A model generated the notes under the pieces. The model saw only the letters and a list, made by a program, of their open reading frames with translations. It was not told the DNA's origin and ran no database searches. A stretch of 28,080 bases of DNA, taken from Methanobacteriota archaeon. GTDB lineage: Archaea; Thermoplasmatota; Poseidoniia; Poseidoniales; Thalassarchaeaceae. This document shows positions 7,981-16,096 of this stretch, piece after piece; position 1 is the first letter of the stretch, and each line of letters starts with the position of its first letter. The translations under genes and the position numbers were made by a program. The stretch covers positions 2,942-31,021 of the forward strand of contig PBHZ01000005.1 of the NCBI GenBank assembly GCA_002719615.1. Reading direction: 5' to 3'.

Positions 7981-9888
7981 TTATTTTGGATAACCCATTA
8001 TTAATTTTGCAATTTCTCCGTGTATTAATCCATCATTAGTAATAATTTCTTTTGGAGAAATATCGTAAATGATAGAACAAATCCAAGAGATAATAATAAT
8101 ATCAGTATGTTCTAATTTTTTAACTAATTCCATATATCTGCCAAGAATATTGCGAGGATCTGATTCTAATATATCAATACTTGATATTTTTCTATCATTT
8201 TTTTCCAAAATACCCTTTAATTTATATTTTTCATAATCTAGATGGGCATAAAAAAAATCTTTATCCAATCCTCCCTCGCCTTCTTTTTTTTCTAATGTAA
8301 GGCATAATATAGAGTTAGTAAAATTCATATTTTGATAATAAGAATCATTAGAATTATCTCCTTTTAATAATTCATCTTTTATTTGCAATAAGTTCTCTTT
8401 ATTATCCATATCATCTGCATTGGATTTTATTTTTTGAATTAATTTTTCCTTTTCAATATCCGAGGATATAGACAAAAAGGGAATAATATATTCTTTTTTA
8501 AGAACCTCCTTAGAATCTAGTTCGTATGATTTAATTATTTTTTTGTCTAAGCTTTGCCAAAGTTCATTGAGATCATGTTTATCTATCACAGATTTCAATA
8601 CGCCGCTAATTGGATCGAATATTTCTGAAAGAGAATTTTCTGGAAATAACAATTCTATTAAATGATATTTTTGTGATTTTAAAATATATTTCAACACATC
8701 TGAAAGATAATCATTATCATGAATACTTAGAAGATTATTTATTTCTGAAAATGTATCATCATCATCATTGCTAAAATATATCAAATGACGAAGATATAAT
8801 CTCATGAAGGAGGTGTCAGTAAGAGATTTTTTAGAAAATATCTTCAATATTATGGAATATTTTTTTGTATTCTCCAAGTAAAAGTTTGCCATTAGTAATT
8901 GCTCTAGTATAACAGCATCAGAGTTATTTTCCAGATTAATCGATTCGCATAATTGAATTACTTCAGAATGACGTTTTAAATTATTATATGATCTTAATGC
9001 TAATTTAAACTCTTTTTCAGACCAGTGTTTTGAATTATTTAAACCGCCTATTGAATTTATCAATTCCTCATATTTATTTTGCTGATACATTTGTGCTAAA
9101 GAATAATTTTTAGATTTTGAAGAGATATCGTAATTCATTTTTATTGATGTAGAAAACGCTGGTTCATAGTTGGGATTAATAGAGAATATAATCTCTAAAA
9201 AATTCAAAGCTTCTTTTTCATTACCCTCTTCAAAATATATCTTCGAAAGATTATTTAATGCTTCTAGATTTTTTGAGTCATATTGAATTATTCTTTCCCA
9301 TGACTTTTTTTCAATATTTCTTGGATTTTTAAGTTTTTTATTCGATCTGGCATTAAACAAAAGCGCAGTAATATTTGTCTTGTCTTGTTGAAGAATTTGC
9401 TCTGATAACGATAAACAAGAAATATAGTCCTTCTTTCTATAGGAAAATCTCATATTTGTAATTTTATGCTCTAACTCAGAAGGAAATCTTTGGGAATAAT
9501 CCAGAAGTGCTTTTTCAATTAATTCATCTCTATTAATCTTCATTGATGACCTCAATGCAAAGGTACATTTGTGTTTTATAATTGAGTCATCTAAATCTGA
9601 TTCATCAATTTGGCATAGTTTCAAACAACCTTCATAATCTTTAATCATATATTTTGACCGAATCCAGTGCTTTATTCTTGAATCATTTGGTCGGAGAGGA
9701 TATTCTTGAAAATAATTATCTAACTCAACCCATGATTTAGATTTTATTAGATTATTGAGTTCAAAATCCGCTACCTGATTAAATACGGAATTATCGGCCA
9801 CGAATAAGCCAAAAAGTCTTCCTTCAAAACATCCATGTTTAATAACATCCTTTTGAAGGCAATAAATTAATTTATGAACCAAAGTCAA
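7981..9888 (-). CDS. stand-alone TPR-repeat protein
   Basis: The protein has up to 635 residues and is built of helical pairs. The clearest TPR units lie at about 150-245, for example LEALNNLSKIYFEEGNEKEA followed by FSINPNYEPAF. More degenerate units run to about 430. The C-terminal 120 residues (from roughly 515) are mixed and end LIHGEIAKLIMGYPK; no known catalytic domain was recognised. No signal peptide or clear membrane helix is seen. The start is uncertain: TTG at 9888 gives the longest form, TTG at 9882 is next, and GTG at 9801 (residue 30, VADNSVF) would leave 119 bases to the divergent dehydrogenase. No in-frame ATG occurs before residue 81. It resembles the repeat portions of the two GT4 fusions in composition, so it may be a scaffold for the same assembly machinery (inference). 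Confidence 0.75.
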   Translation of the reverse strand: MTLVHKLIYCLQKDVIKHGCFEGRLFGLFVADNSVFNQVADFELNNLIKSKSWVELDNYFQEYPLRPNDSRIKHWIRSKYMIKDYEGCLKLCQIDESDLDDSIIKHKCTFALRSSMKINRDELIEKALLDYSQRFPSELEHKITNMRFSYRKKDYISCLSLSEQILQQDKTNITALLFNARSNKKLKNPRNIEKKSWERIIQYDSKNLEALNNLSKIYFEEGNEKEALNFLEIIFSINPNYEPAFSTSIKMNYDISSKSKNYSLAQMYQQNKYEELINSIGGLNNSKHWSEKEFKLALRSYNNLKRHSEVIQLCESINLENNSDAVILEQLLMANFYLENTKKYSIILKIFSKKSLTDTSFMRLYLRHLIYFSNDDDDTFSEINNLLSIHDNDYLSDVLKYILKSQKYHLIELLFPENSLSEIFDPISGVLKSVIDKHDLNELWQSLDKKIIKSYELDSKEVLKKEYIIPFLSISSDIEKEKLIQKIKSNADDMDNKENLLQIKDELLKGDNSNDSYYQNMNFTNSILCLTLEKKEGEGGLDKDFFYAHLDYEKYKLKGILEKNDRKISSIDILESDPRNILGRYMELVKKLEHTDIIIISWICSIIYDISPKEIITNDGLIHGEIAKLIMGYPK

Positions 9889-9920
9889 TACGATTGAATA
9901 TGGGCATTGAACGAGATAAC

Positions 9921-11219
9921 ATGATTACGATAGTAGGACTTGGATATGTGGGTTTACCTACTGCTTTAGCATTTCATGAAGCAGGATATAGAGTAGGAGG
10001 TATTGATATATCAGAAAAGGTTATTGAAGGAATAAAAAATGGTAAAAGTCCGTTAATTGATGTTAGTACCGAAATAGAAATACCGACCAATGATGATAGA
10101 TGGTATGTCACAACAAATTATGAAGATATAATACCTAAATCAGATGTTATTTTGATAACAGTCCCTACTCCTGTAGATGATGAGAAAAAACCAGACTTAA
10201 CTTACGTAAAATTAGCATCTAGATCTGTAATCAGTAATTTACCAAAAGGGCAAAGGAAAATAGTAGTTTTGGAGAGTACTGTTTATCCAGGAGTTACACG
10301 TGAAGTATTAGGAGGAATTTGTCAGGAATTAGGAATGGAGCAAGGAAATGACATTATTTTAGCCTATTGCCCAGAAAGAGTTGACCCAGGACAAACCGAC
10401 AGAGGAGTTAGTGATGTAGCCCAAATCATAGGTTGCGATGACGAAAAGATAGGAAAAGAAATAACGGAAATGTTTGGCACCATTACATTAGAAAGTGCTA
10501 CTTATGTTGGTAAATTAGAAGTTGCCGAAGCATCTAAAATGGTAGAAAATTTACAAAGAGATATAGATATTGCACTTGCTAATGAGTTAGCGATAATTCT
10601 TCCAAAGTTAGGAATAGATGTAGAACAGGTTTTGGCAGCGGCTTCTACGAAATGGAATTTTCATAGGCATACTCCAGGAATCGGCGTTGGAGGCCATTGC
10701 ATTCCTGTTGATCCTTACTATTACATCTCGTTAGCTGAAAGAGTTGGAAAGCCATCACTTCTTTCATTAGGTGCAAGAAAAATGAATGAATCAATGCCTT
10801 ATCACGTGTCTGAAGAAGTTATTAGTTTACTTAAAGAAAAATATCCTACCAAAGAAGATAAATGGAAAGTCTTGGTTTTAGGATATTCCTACAAACCGGA
10901 GTTAGGAGATACAAGAGAAACTCCCGTTGAGGATTTAACTAAATCATTATCCGATGAAGGAGTAGAGGTTTTAGTTTGGGACCCATTGGTTGATAATAGT
11001 GAAATGCCAACATGGATTGTTCCCGTTGACGACCCTTACAACTGCGGAGATATTGATGGGATAATATTAGCAACTGCTCACAAGAGTGTATTAAGCCTGG
11101 ACTGGGAAAGAATGAAAAAAGATAATAGAAATGATTTATTATATGACGGCAGAAGAGTCTTGTCTGGAGAAAAAATGATTGCAATGGGGTGGCAATACTC
11201 TGGAGTAGGAGTACCATAA
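9921..11219 (+). CDS. UDP-N-acetylhexosamine 6-dehydrogenase (TviB/WbpA/WecC-type)
   Basis: This UDP-glucose/GDP-mannose dehydrogenase family member has 432 residues from the ATG giving MITIVGLGYVGLP. TTG 9894 or ATG 9900 would add 9 or 7 residues before the normal family start, so 9921 is preferred. It shows the NAD loop G6-L-G8-Y-V-G11, VLESTVYPG, YCPERVDPG, then SKMVENLQRDIDIALANE and the catalytic-cysteine motif GVGGHCIPVDPYY (C260). The C-terminal domain has LGYSYKPELGDTRETP. The enzyme should oxidise C6 of an N-acetylated UDP-hexose to the uronic acid using two NAD+ per turnover. The PERVDPG form groups it with UDP-GlcNAc/GalNAc or ManNAc dehydrogenases rather than UDP-glucose dehydrogenase. 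The WbpP/TviC-like epimerase two genes downstream points to a UDP-GlcNAcA/UDP-GalNAcA route. Confidence 0.9.
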   Translation: MITIVGLGYVGLPTALAFHEAGYRVGGIDISEKVIEGIKNGKSPLIDVSTEIEIPTNDDRWYVTTNYEDIIPKSDVILITVPTPVDDEKKPDLTYVKLASRSVISNLPKGQRKIVVLESTVYPGVTREVLGGICQELGMEQGNDIILAYCPERVDPGQTDRGVSDVAQIIGCDDEKIGKEITEMFGTITLESATYVGKLEVAEASKMVENLQRDIDIALANELAIILPKLGIDVEQVLAAASTKWNFHRHTPGIGVGGHCIPVDPYYYISLAERVGKPSLLSLGARKMNESMPYHVSEEVISLLKEKYPTKEDKWKVLVLGYSYKPELGDTRETPVEDLTKSLSDEGVEVLVWDPLVDNSEMPTWIVPVDDPYNCGDIDGIILATAHKSVLSLDWERMKKDNRNDLLYDGRRVLSGEKMIAMGWQYSGVGVP

Positions 11220-11236
11220 CTTGATTGTGATTTCTA

Positions 11237-11250
11237 GATATAATAAATAA
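11237..11250 (+). promoter_or_regulatory. TATA-like promoter of the second repeat-GT4 gene
   Basis: The run GATATAATAAATAA lies 14-27 bases before the ATG at 11264, in a 44-base gap after the dehydrogenase stop. This is the expected spacing for an archaeal TATA box with a leaderless transcript. It favours ATG 11264 over the TTG at 11261. No Shine-Dalgarno sequence is present. Function is inferred only. Confidence 0.45.
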
Positions 11251-11263
11251 TAAAAGTGATTTG

Positions 11264-13795
11264 ATGGCATGGAAAGAGGAATTTCAAATAAAATCCAGAA
11301 ATATTGAAACTCCTCTCCCAAAGAATGTAAAAGAATCAAGGAAAAAATCTGAAGAGTCTTTTAATTTGGAACGTAAGGAGTTAAAAAGGCCAAATAAAAA
11401 TGAAATTATAGATTTAATAAATAATGGTGAAGTTGAAATTGCGAAGAGAAATGTAATTATTTGGCTAAATGATAATTCTGATGATATAGAAATAATCGAA
11501 ATGATGATTCTCATTGAAAGGGAAAGAGAAGATGAGTTGGAGGTTTCTTATTGGTCTGATATTCTGCAAAAGATGGATGCAACTAATAAAGTTGTTAAGA
11601 TAACTAAAGAATATTTTGAACGTAAGTTTAAGATCTTATCTAAGTTAAGTGAAAAAGAATGGGAAAATTGTATAGAAATATGCAATGAGATTCTAGTAAT
11701 TGACAAAAATAATAAATTTGCTTTAATTTCTCTTGCTAGATCATACAGAGGTTTAGAAGACTATGAAATGTCAGTAAGATATTGGAATAGAATCATAAAA
11801 TTAGGTAAATTGTATGATGAAGAAGTACTAGAATGTTGTAATTCTTTTTATAATAACAAGAAATATAAGGATGTAATAAGAATAATTAGTTTTAGAAACA
11901 GTATTGAATATTCTAAAGAAATACTTGAAATATATGTAAGATCGTTATTCAATCTCAAGAGTTATGAAGATTGTATCGAATATTGTGAAAAATTATTAAT
12001 ATTCGAGTCAAGAAATTTAATTGCATTGAGATTAATGTCCAAAAGTATGATAATTTTAGGAAAAATTATAGAAGCTAAGGAATTACTAAGAAAAAGACTA
12101 GATATAGAAGGAGAAAATGTAGAAATATATGAAAATTTAATTGAGATAAATCTGAGAATGGATCAGCGAAATGAAGTTGAAGGAATCTGGAAAGACATAA
12201 AAAATGGTATTGACAAAGAAATTCAGAAATTTCTAATTGCTGTAGAGATTTCTATGAAATTTAATTGGATGAAAAGATATAGAAAATTAGTAGAAAATAA
12301 ACAATTGAAAATTGATGGAAAAAATTTCAATATTGATTTGGCAAGGATAACATTGGATAATGGAAATATATTCGAATCATATAAATATTTAAAATTATCA
12401 GATAAGGATGAAATCTATGAAAATATATTAAATGAGATTAAAAATATTTTACACATAACTAATACTAGTATTGATGAAATAGAGAATGAGGATTCTGAAA
12501 TGAAATGGATTTCTACTCTTGTCGTGAGAGAATTATCAAGAAAGAGAAATATATCTGAAATTAGAAATAATGTTCCAAAGTTTAGTATTATAACTTCTAC
12601 TTTAAATCGAGGAGGGGCTGAAAGACAAGTGGCGTTAACAATGAAAGGAATGTACGAGAGAGGTTTTAATTGTTATTTGGCTGTAGATAGAACAGCGGAT
12701 GATAAAATAACATATCTGAAGGACCTGCATTCGATTAAGAAACAAATAGAAATACTTTCAGATATTGACACTGAAGATAAGAATATTTTAGGATACGATC
12801 TCATAGAAGAGAATATTGAATTATTAAATTTATTAAATTCAACAACGAAAAATAAAATAAAAAGGTTAGTAAGTTATTTCATAAGAAATAAACCTGATGT
12901 AATTCATGCATGGCAGGATGAAACCATACTTACTGCCTTCGTAGCTTGTTGTTTAACTGATAGGCCTCGGTTAATTGGATCAGCAAGATCATTGAGACCA
13001 GATGAAAAATCAGAATTACACATCAGGAAAAGACCATATCTGAGAGAATGTATGAAAATGATTGTAGGAAAAGAATGGTTTACTTTTACAATTAACAGTA
13101 AAGCAGGAAGAAAAAGTTATGCAGAGTGGTTACAAATTGATGAAGACAATATCAAGATAATACACAATGGCACTGACTTTGAGAGTATGGAGAGAGGCAT
13201 AAATATAGGCCTCATAAAAAATGAAATTGTCGGATTGGGAATTTGCGAAGATAATATCATCGTTGGAGGAGTATTTAGATTAGAATCGGGCAAAAGGCCT
13301 AAATTATGGATAGATATTTTACATAAATTGATCCTGAAGGATGATAGAATAAGAGGAATATTAGTTGGTGGAGGAAAAATGGAAAATTCTGTTAGGAAGT
13401 GGATTAAAGAAATTAAAATGGAAAATAAAATAAAAGTTGTAGGCGAAAAATCAGATGTTGCAGGCTGGTTGACTCAAATGGATATTTTTCTACTTACCTC
13501 GGCATCGGAAGGTCTACCAAATGCTGTAATAGAGGCGCAAGGATTTGGAGTACCAGTAGTTTCTACAGATGTAGGAGGAGTATCAGAAATAGTGATGCAA
13601 GGAGTCACTGGGGAATTATTTAATGATGAAGATACAGAAAGTGTTGTAGATATTATATTGAGTTTAGTTGAGAATAATAAACATAAAGACATGCAAATAC
13701 CATCTAAAGAAAATATTAGAAGGAAATTTTCATTGAAAAGAATGATAGATGATACAGAAAATATGTATAATGAAGTTTTTTCTGCAATCAATTGA
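11264..13795 (+). CDS. TPR-repeat protein fused to GT4 glycosyltransferase
   Basis: The protein has 843 residues from ATG 11264; a TTG one codon earlier is less likely. Residues 1-70 are lysine/glutamate-rich. Residues about 120-330 contain recognisable TPR pairs (EKEWENCIEICNEILVID at 130; YEDCIEYCEKLLIFESRN), then more helical repeats to about 430. The GT4 domain starts at F440 (FSIITSTLNRGGAERQ; GGAERQ 450-455). It continues with VIHAWQDE, IGSARSLRPDEKSE, INSKAGRKSYAEWLQI, IHNGTDF, GGVFRLESGKRPKLW, ILVGGGKME and EGLPNAVIE (E749, E757). It is a clear paralogue of the GT4 half at 2113-6012, sharing GGAERQV, H-x-WQD, SAR-x-L-x-P, KRP and EGLPN-x-VIEAQ. Probably a cytosolic glycosyltransferase whose repeats recognise the acceptor or a partner; the sugar is unknown. 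It follows the 6-dehydrogenase on the same strand. Confidence 0.88.
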   Translation: MAWKEEFQIKSRNIETPLPKNVKESRKKSEESFNLERKELKRPNKNEIIDLINNGEVEIAKRNVIIWLNDNSDDIEIIEMMILIEREREDELEVSYWSDILQKMDATNKVVKITKEYFERKFKILSKLSEKEWENCIEICNEILVIDKNNKFALISLARSYRGLEDYEMSVRYWNRIIKLGKLYDEEVLECCNSFYNNKKYKDVIRIISFRNSIEYSKEILEIYVRSLFNLKSYEDCIEYCEKLLIFESRNLIALRLMSKSMIILGKIIEAKELLRKRLDIEGENVEIYENLIEINLRMDQRNEVEGIWKDIKNGIDKEIQKFLIAVEISMKFNWMKRYRKLVENKQLKIDGKNFNIDLARITLDNGNIFESYKYLKLSDKDEIYENILNEIKNILHITNTSIDEIENEDSEMKWISTLVVRELSRKRNISEIRNNVPKFSIITSTLNRGGAERQVALTMKGMYERGFNCYLAVDRTADDKITYLKDLHSIKKQIEILSDIDTEDKNILGYDLIEENIELLNLLNSTTKNKIKRLVSYFIRNKPDVIHAWQDETILTAFVACCLTDRPRLIGSARSLRPDEKSELHIRKRPYLRECMKMIVGKEWFTFTINSKAGRKSYAEWLQIDEDNIKIIHNGTDFESMERGINIGLIKNEIVGLGICEDNIIVGGVFRLESGKRPKLWIDILHKLILKDDRIRGILVGGGKMENSVRKWIKEIKMENKIKVVGEKSDVAGWLTQMDIFLLTSASEGLPNAVIEAQGFGVPVVSTDVGGVSEIVMQGVTGELFNDEDTESVVDIILSLVENNKHKDMQIPSKENIRRKFSLKRMIDDTENMYNEVFSAIN

Positions 13796-13834
13796 AGTGT
13801 CTAATGTAAGTGGTAGTTATTGGTGAAGTAGTAC

Positions 13835-14803
13835 ATGGGAAGAGTATTGGTTACCGGCGGAGCAGGGTTTATAGGTTCTCATATCTGTGATAAACTAATC
13901 GAAATTGGCCATAAAGTGGTATGCTATGATAACTTGATGACTGGCTATAAAGAAAATATAGAACACTTAGAAGGTAATATTAATTTTTCATTCATTGAAG
14001 GAGATATAAGAGATGAAGAAGATCTAAAAAGAGCCATGAAAGGATGTACACACGTTAGTCACCAAGCAGCATTGGGGTCCGTGCCAAGGTCAATAAAAAA
14101 TCCAATTTTGACAAATCAAATTAATATTCAAGGAAGTTTGAATGTATTATTTGCAGCTAAAGAACACTCAATAAAAAGAGTGGTATTCGCATCGAGCTCT
14201 TCTGTTTATGGAGATAATGAAGATATGCCAAAGAATGAAGAGAGAACTGGTAGTGTATTATCTCCTTATGCTGTGACAAAATTAGCCATTGAAGAATATG
14301 CAAGAGTTTTTTCCCATGTTTATGATATGGAAACAATAGGTTTGCGTTACTTTAATGTGTTTGGCCCTAGACAATCTCCTGAAGGTGCTTATGCTGCAGT
14401 AATTCCTGTTTTTATTGACAGTATAATGGATAATATTTCACCAACCATAAATGGAGATGGTGAACAAACAAGAGATTTTTCATACATCGATAATGTAGTA
14501 GATGCAAATATCCTTTCTTTATTTGAAGAATCAGAAAAATCATATGGAGAAGTCTATAATGTAGCCTGTGGGGAAACTATTTCTATAAATATGCTATTCA
14601 AAATGATACGAGAGACAATTTCCAGAAGTACAGGAAGTAAATTAGAGATTGAGGCAATACATGGCCCAAATAGGGCAGGAGATATCAGAGATTCTTTGGC
14701 AAATTTATCCAAAATTAAGAAGGATTTAGGATATATTCCAAAAGTTTTTGCAAAAGAGGGTATGATAAAAACATGTGAATGGCATATTTCTAATCGGGGT
14801 TGA
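13835..14803 (+). CDS. UDP-N-acetylglucosamine (uronate) 4-epimerase, WbpP/TviC type
   Basis: This 322-residue extended SDR has G8-x-x-G11-x-x-G14 (GGAGFIGSH), SSSSVYGD at about 120-127, and catalytic Y145-x3-K149 within SPYAVTK. Also present are GLRYFNVFGPRQSPEGAYAAVIP and INGDGEQTRDFSYIDN. The stretch HQAALGSVPRSI (76-87) is the hallmark I recall for WbpP (Pseudomonas) and TviC (Salmonella Vi), which interconvert UDP-GlcNAc/GalNAc or their uronic acids by transient C4 oxidation. Together with the 6-dehydrogenase at 9921 it makes a two-step route to UDP-GalNAcA plausible. Starts at ATG 13835; no Shine-Dalgarno is seen. The 3' end overlaps the next gene by 29 bases if that gene begins at its GTG. 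The family is confident; the exact substrate is inferred. Confidence 0.88.
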   Translation: MGRVLVTGGAGFIGSHICDKLIEIGHKVVCYDNLMTGYKENIEHLEGNINFSFIEGDIRDEEDLKRAMKGCTHVSHQAALGSVPRSIKNPILTNQINIQGSLNVLFAAKEHSIKRVVFASSSSVYGDNEDMPKNEERTGSVLSPYAVTKLAIEEYARVFSHVYDMETIGLRYFNVFGPRQSPEGAYAAVIPVFIDSIMDNISPTINGDGEQTRDFSYIDNVVDANILSLFEESEKSYGEVYNVACGETISINMLFKMIRETISRSTGSKLEIEAIHGPNRAGDIRDSLANLSKIKKDLGYIPKVFAKEGMIKTCEWHISNRG

Positions 14804-16094
14804 TATCACGAAAGTTTCTATTAATGAGGATAAAGGATATATTTCCTTCATACTAGAAACAGATGAAGACGATATAAGCCATCTTAGTTCATCAAAAATC
14901 TCATTAGTAAAAAATAAATCCAGAATAAAGTTGGGAGATGTCAAATTAAATGAAATACATCCGGATCTAATTGGATTGGCGACAATATTGATGTGCCATC
15001 AATTTATCGGAAAGAGATTAGTACTTCCAGTTGAAGTAAGTCCTAAATTTCTAGAAGGAGCGAATAGTGTTTTATCAAAATATAAAATAACCTCTAAATC
15101 AAATGATAATATATCTGCCAATAAACCACCTGTTCGATCTAGGCCCGGTTTGGCATACAGTGGTGGTGCTGATTCTTGTGCTGCTTTGGCAGTAATGCCT
15201 GGAAATACAGTTCCAATTTTTATGCAAAGGCCAATGTCTAAAGATTCTATTTATGATTCGGAAGCACCACTAAAAAGCTGTGAAGAATTAAAAGAAGTCG
15301 GATATGATGTTCAAGTTATAGAATGTGACTTGGAATATCTTAGAAAACCAGTTGGTTTTCCGAGTGATTTAGCAAACGCTGTCCCTGCAGTGTTACTATC
15401 TCAGAGCCTAGGTCTTGATTCAATTGCATTTGGGACAGTATTGGAATCCGCATATGGTATTGGTCATGAAAAATACATAGATTATGGAAATGGCTCTCAT
15501 TGGAGATTTTATGGTAAATTATTTTCTTCGGCCGGTATCGATTTGTGCCTTCCTGTTGCAGGAGTAAGCGAAGTCGGTACATCAATAATTGGCAATCTTT
15601 CTCCATTTGGAGAATTTTCACAATCATGTATAAGAGGAAAGTGGAATAAACCATGCCTGAAGTGTTGGAAATGTTTTAGAAAGGAATTATTAGCTATTTC
15701 ATTAGATTCGGATAAGAAAGTAAATCTGAAAAAAATAATGGAAAATTCAGAAGTTCAAATTAGATTGTCAGCATATCCAATAAGTCACGAAAATGTAATT
15801 ATTTATTCTATCCAAAATATCGATATTAATAATTTCCCAGTTCTGAAAATATTAAGAAATAGAATTGATATGAGTACCAAATTAGATTTTTTGAGAAGAT
15901 GGTATTCACCTTCATTAACTTTTATACCCGAGAAATGGAGAACAAATATCAGAAATAAAATTCTTAAATATTTGGAATTAATGAGCAAAGAAGATGAGGA
16001 TGTAGTACTCAATTGGAATATGTATCCTTTTTTAGAATTAGAATCGACCAAAAAATCGCACGGTAAATTAACATCTTTTTGGCAAGACCTGTGA
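14775..16094 (+). CDS. PP-loop ATPase-like protein with QueC-like zinc cysteines, function unknown
   Basis: The protein has 439 residues from GTG 14775, which overlaps the epimerase stop by 29 bases. No closer start codon fits the N-terminus. Residues 1-125 are an unrecognised domain. A PP-loop follows: YSGGADSCAALAVMPG with S129-G-G-A-D-S134, the ATP-pyrophosphatase signature that adenylates a carboxyl or carbonyl. GFPSDLANAVPAVLLSQ and IAFGTVLESAYGIG follow, as in N-type PPases. Cysteines C285, C294, C297 and C300 (spacing 9, 3, 3; PCLKCWKCFRK) match the zinc site of QueC-type enzymes. QueC is about 230 residues, so this has large extra N- and C-terminal parts (C-terminal from about 310). 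It lacks any queuosine neighbour. In a sugar cluster it might activate a uronic acid for amide formation (inference). A structural or degenerate PPase is the alternative. Confidence 0.75.
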   Translation: MNGIFLIGVDITKVSINEDKGYISFILETDEDDISHLSSSKISLVKNKSRIKLGDVKLNEIHPDLIGLATILMCHQFIGKRLVLPVEVSPKFLEGANSVLSKYKITSKSNDNISANKPPVRSRPGLAYSGGADSCAALAVMPGNTVPIFMQRPMSKDSIYDSEAPLKSCEELKEVGYDVQVIECDLEYLRKPVGFPSDLANAVPAVLLSQSLGLDSIAFGTVLESAYGIGHEKYIDYGNGSHWRFYGKLFSSAGIDLCLPVAGVSEVGTSIIGNLSPFGEFSQSCIRGKWNKPCLKCWKCFRKELLAISLDSDKKVNLKKIMENSEVQIRLSAYPISHENVIIYSIQNIDINNFPVLKILRNRIDMSTKLDFLRRWYSPSLTFIPEKWRTNIRNKILKYLELMSKEDEDVVLNWNMYPFLELESTKKSHGKLTSFWQDL

Positions 16095-16096
16095 AT

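Noticed and set aside
9921..11219. Calling the dehydrogenase UDP-glucose 6-dehydrogenase (ugd)
   Set aside because: CPERVDPG and the neighbouring WbpP/TviC-type epimerase favour an N-acetylhexosamine substrate.
10939..11339. Two minus-strand open frames
   Set aside because: Antisense to the dehydrogenase C-terminal domain and the start of the repeat-GT4 gene; no promoter or domain support.
14775..16094. Calling the PP-loop protein queC
   Set aside because: The PP-loop and cysteine spacing match, but it is nearly twice as long, has extra domains and no queuosine or archaeosine neighbours, so the symbol would mislead.
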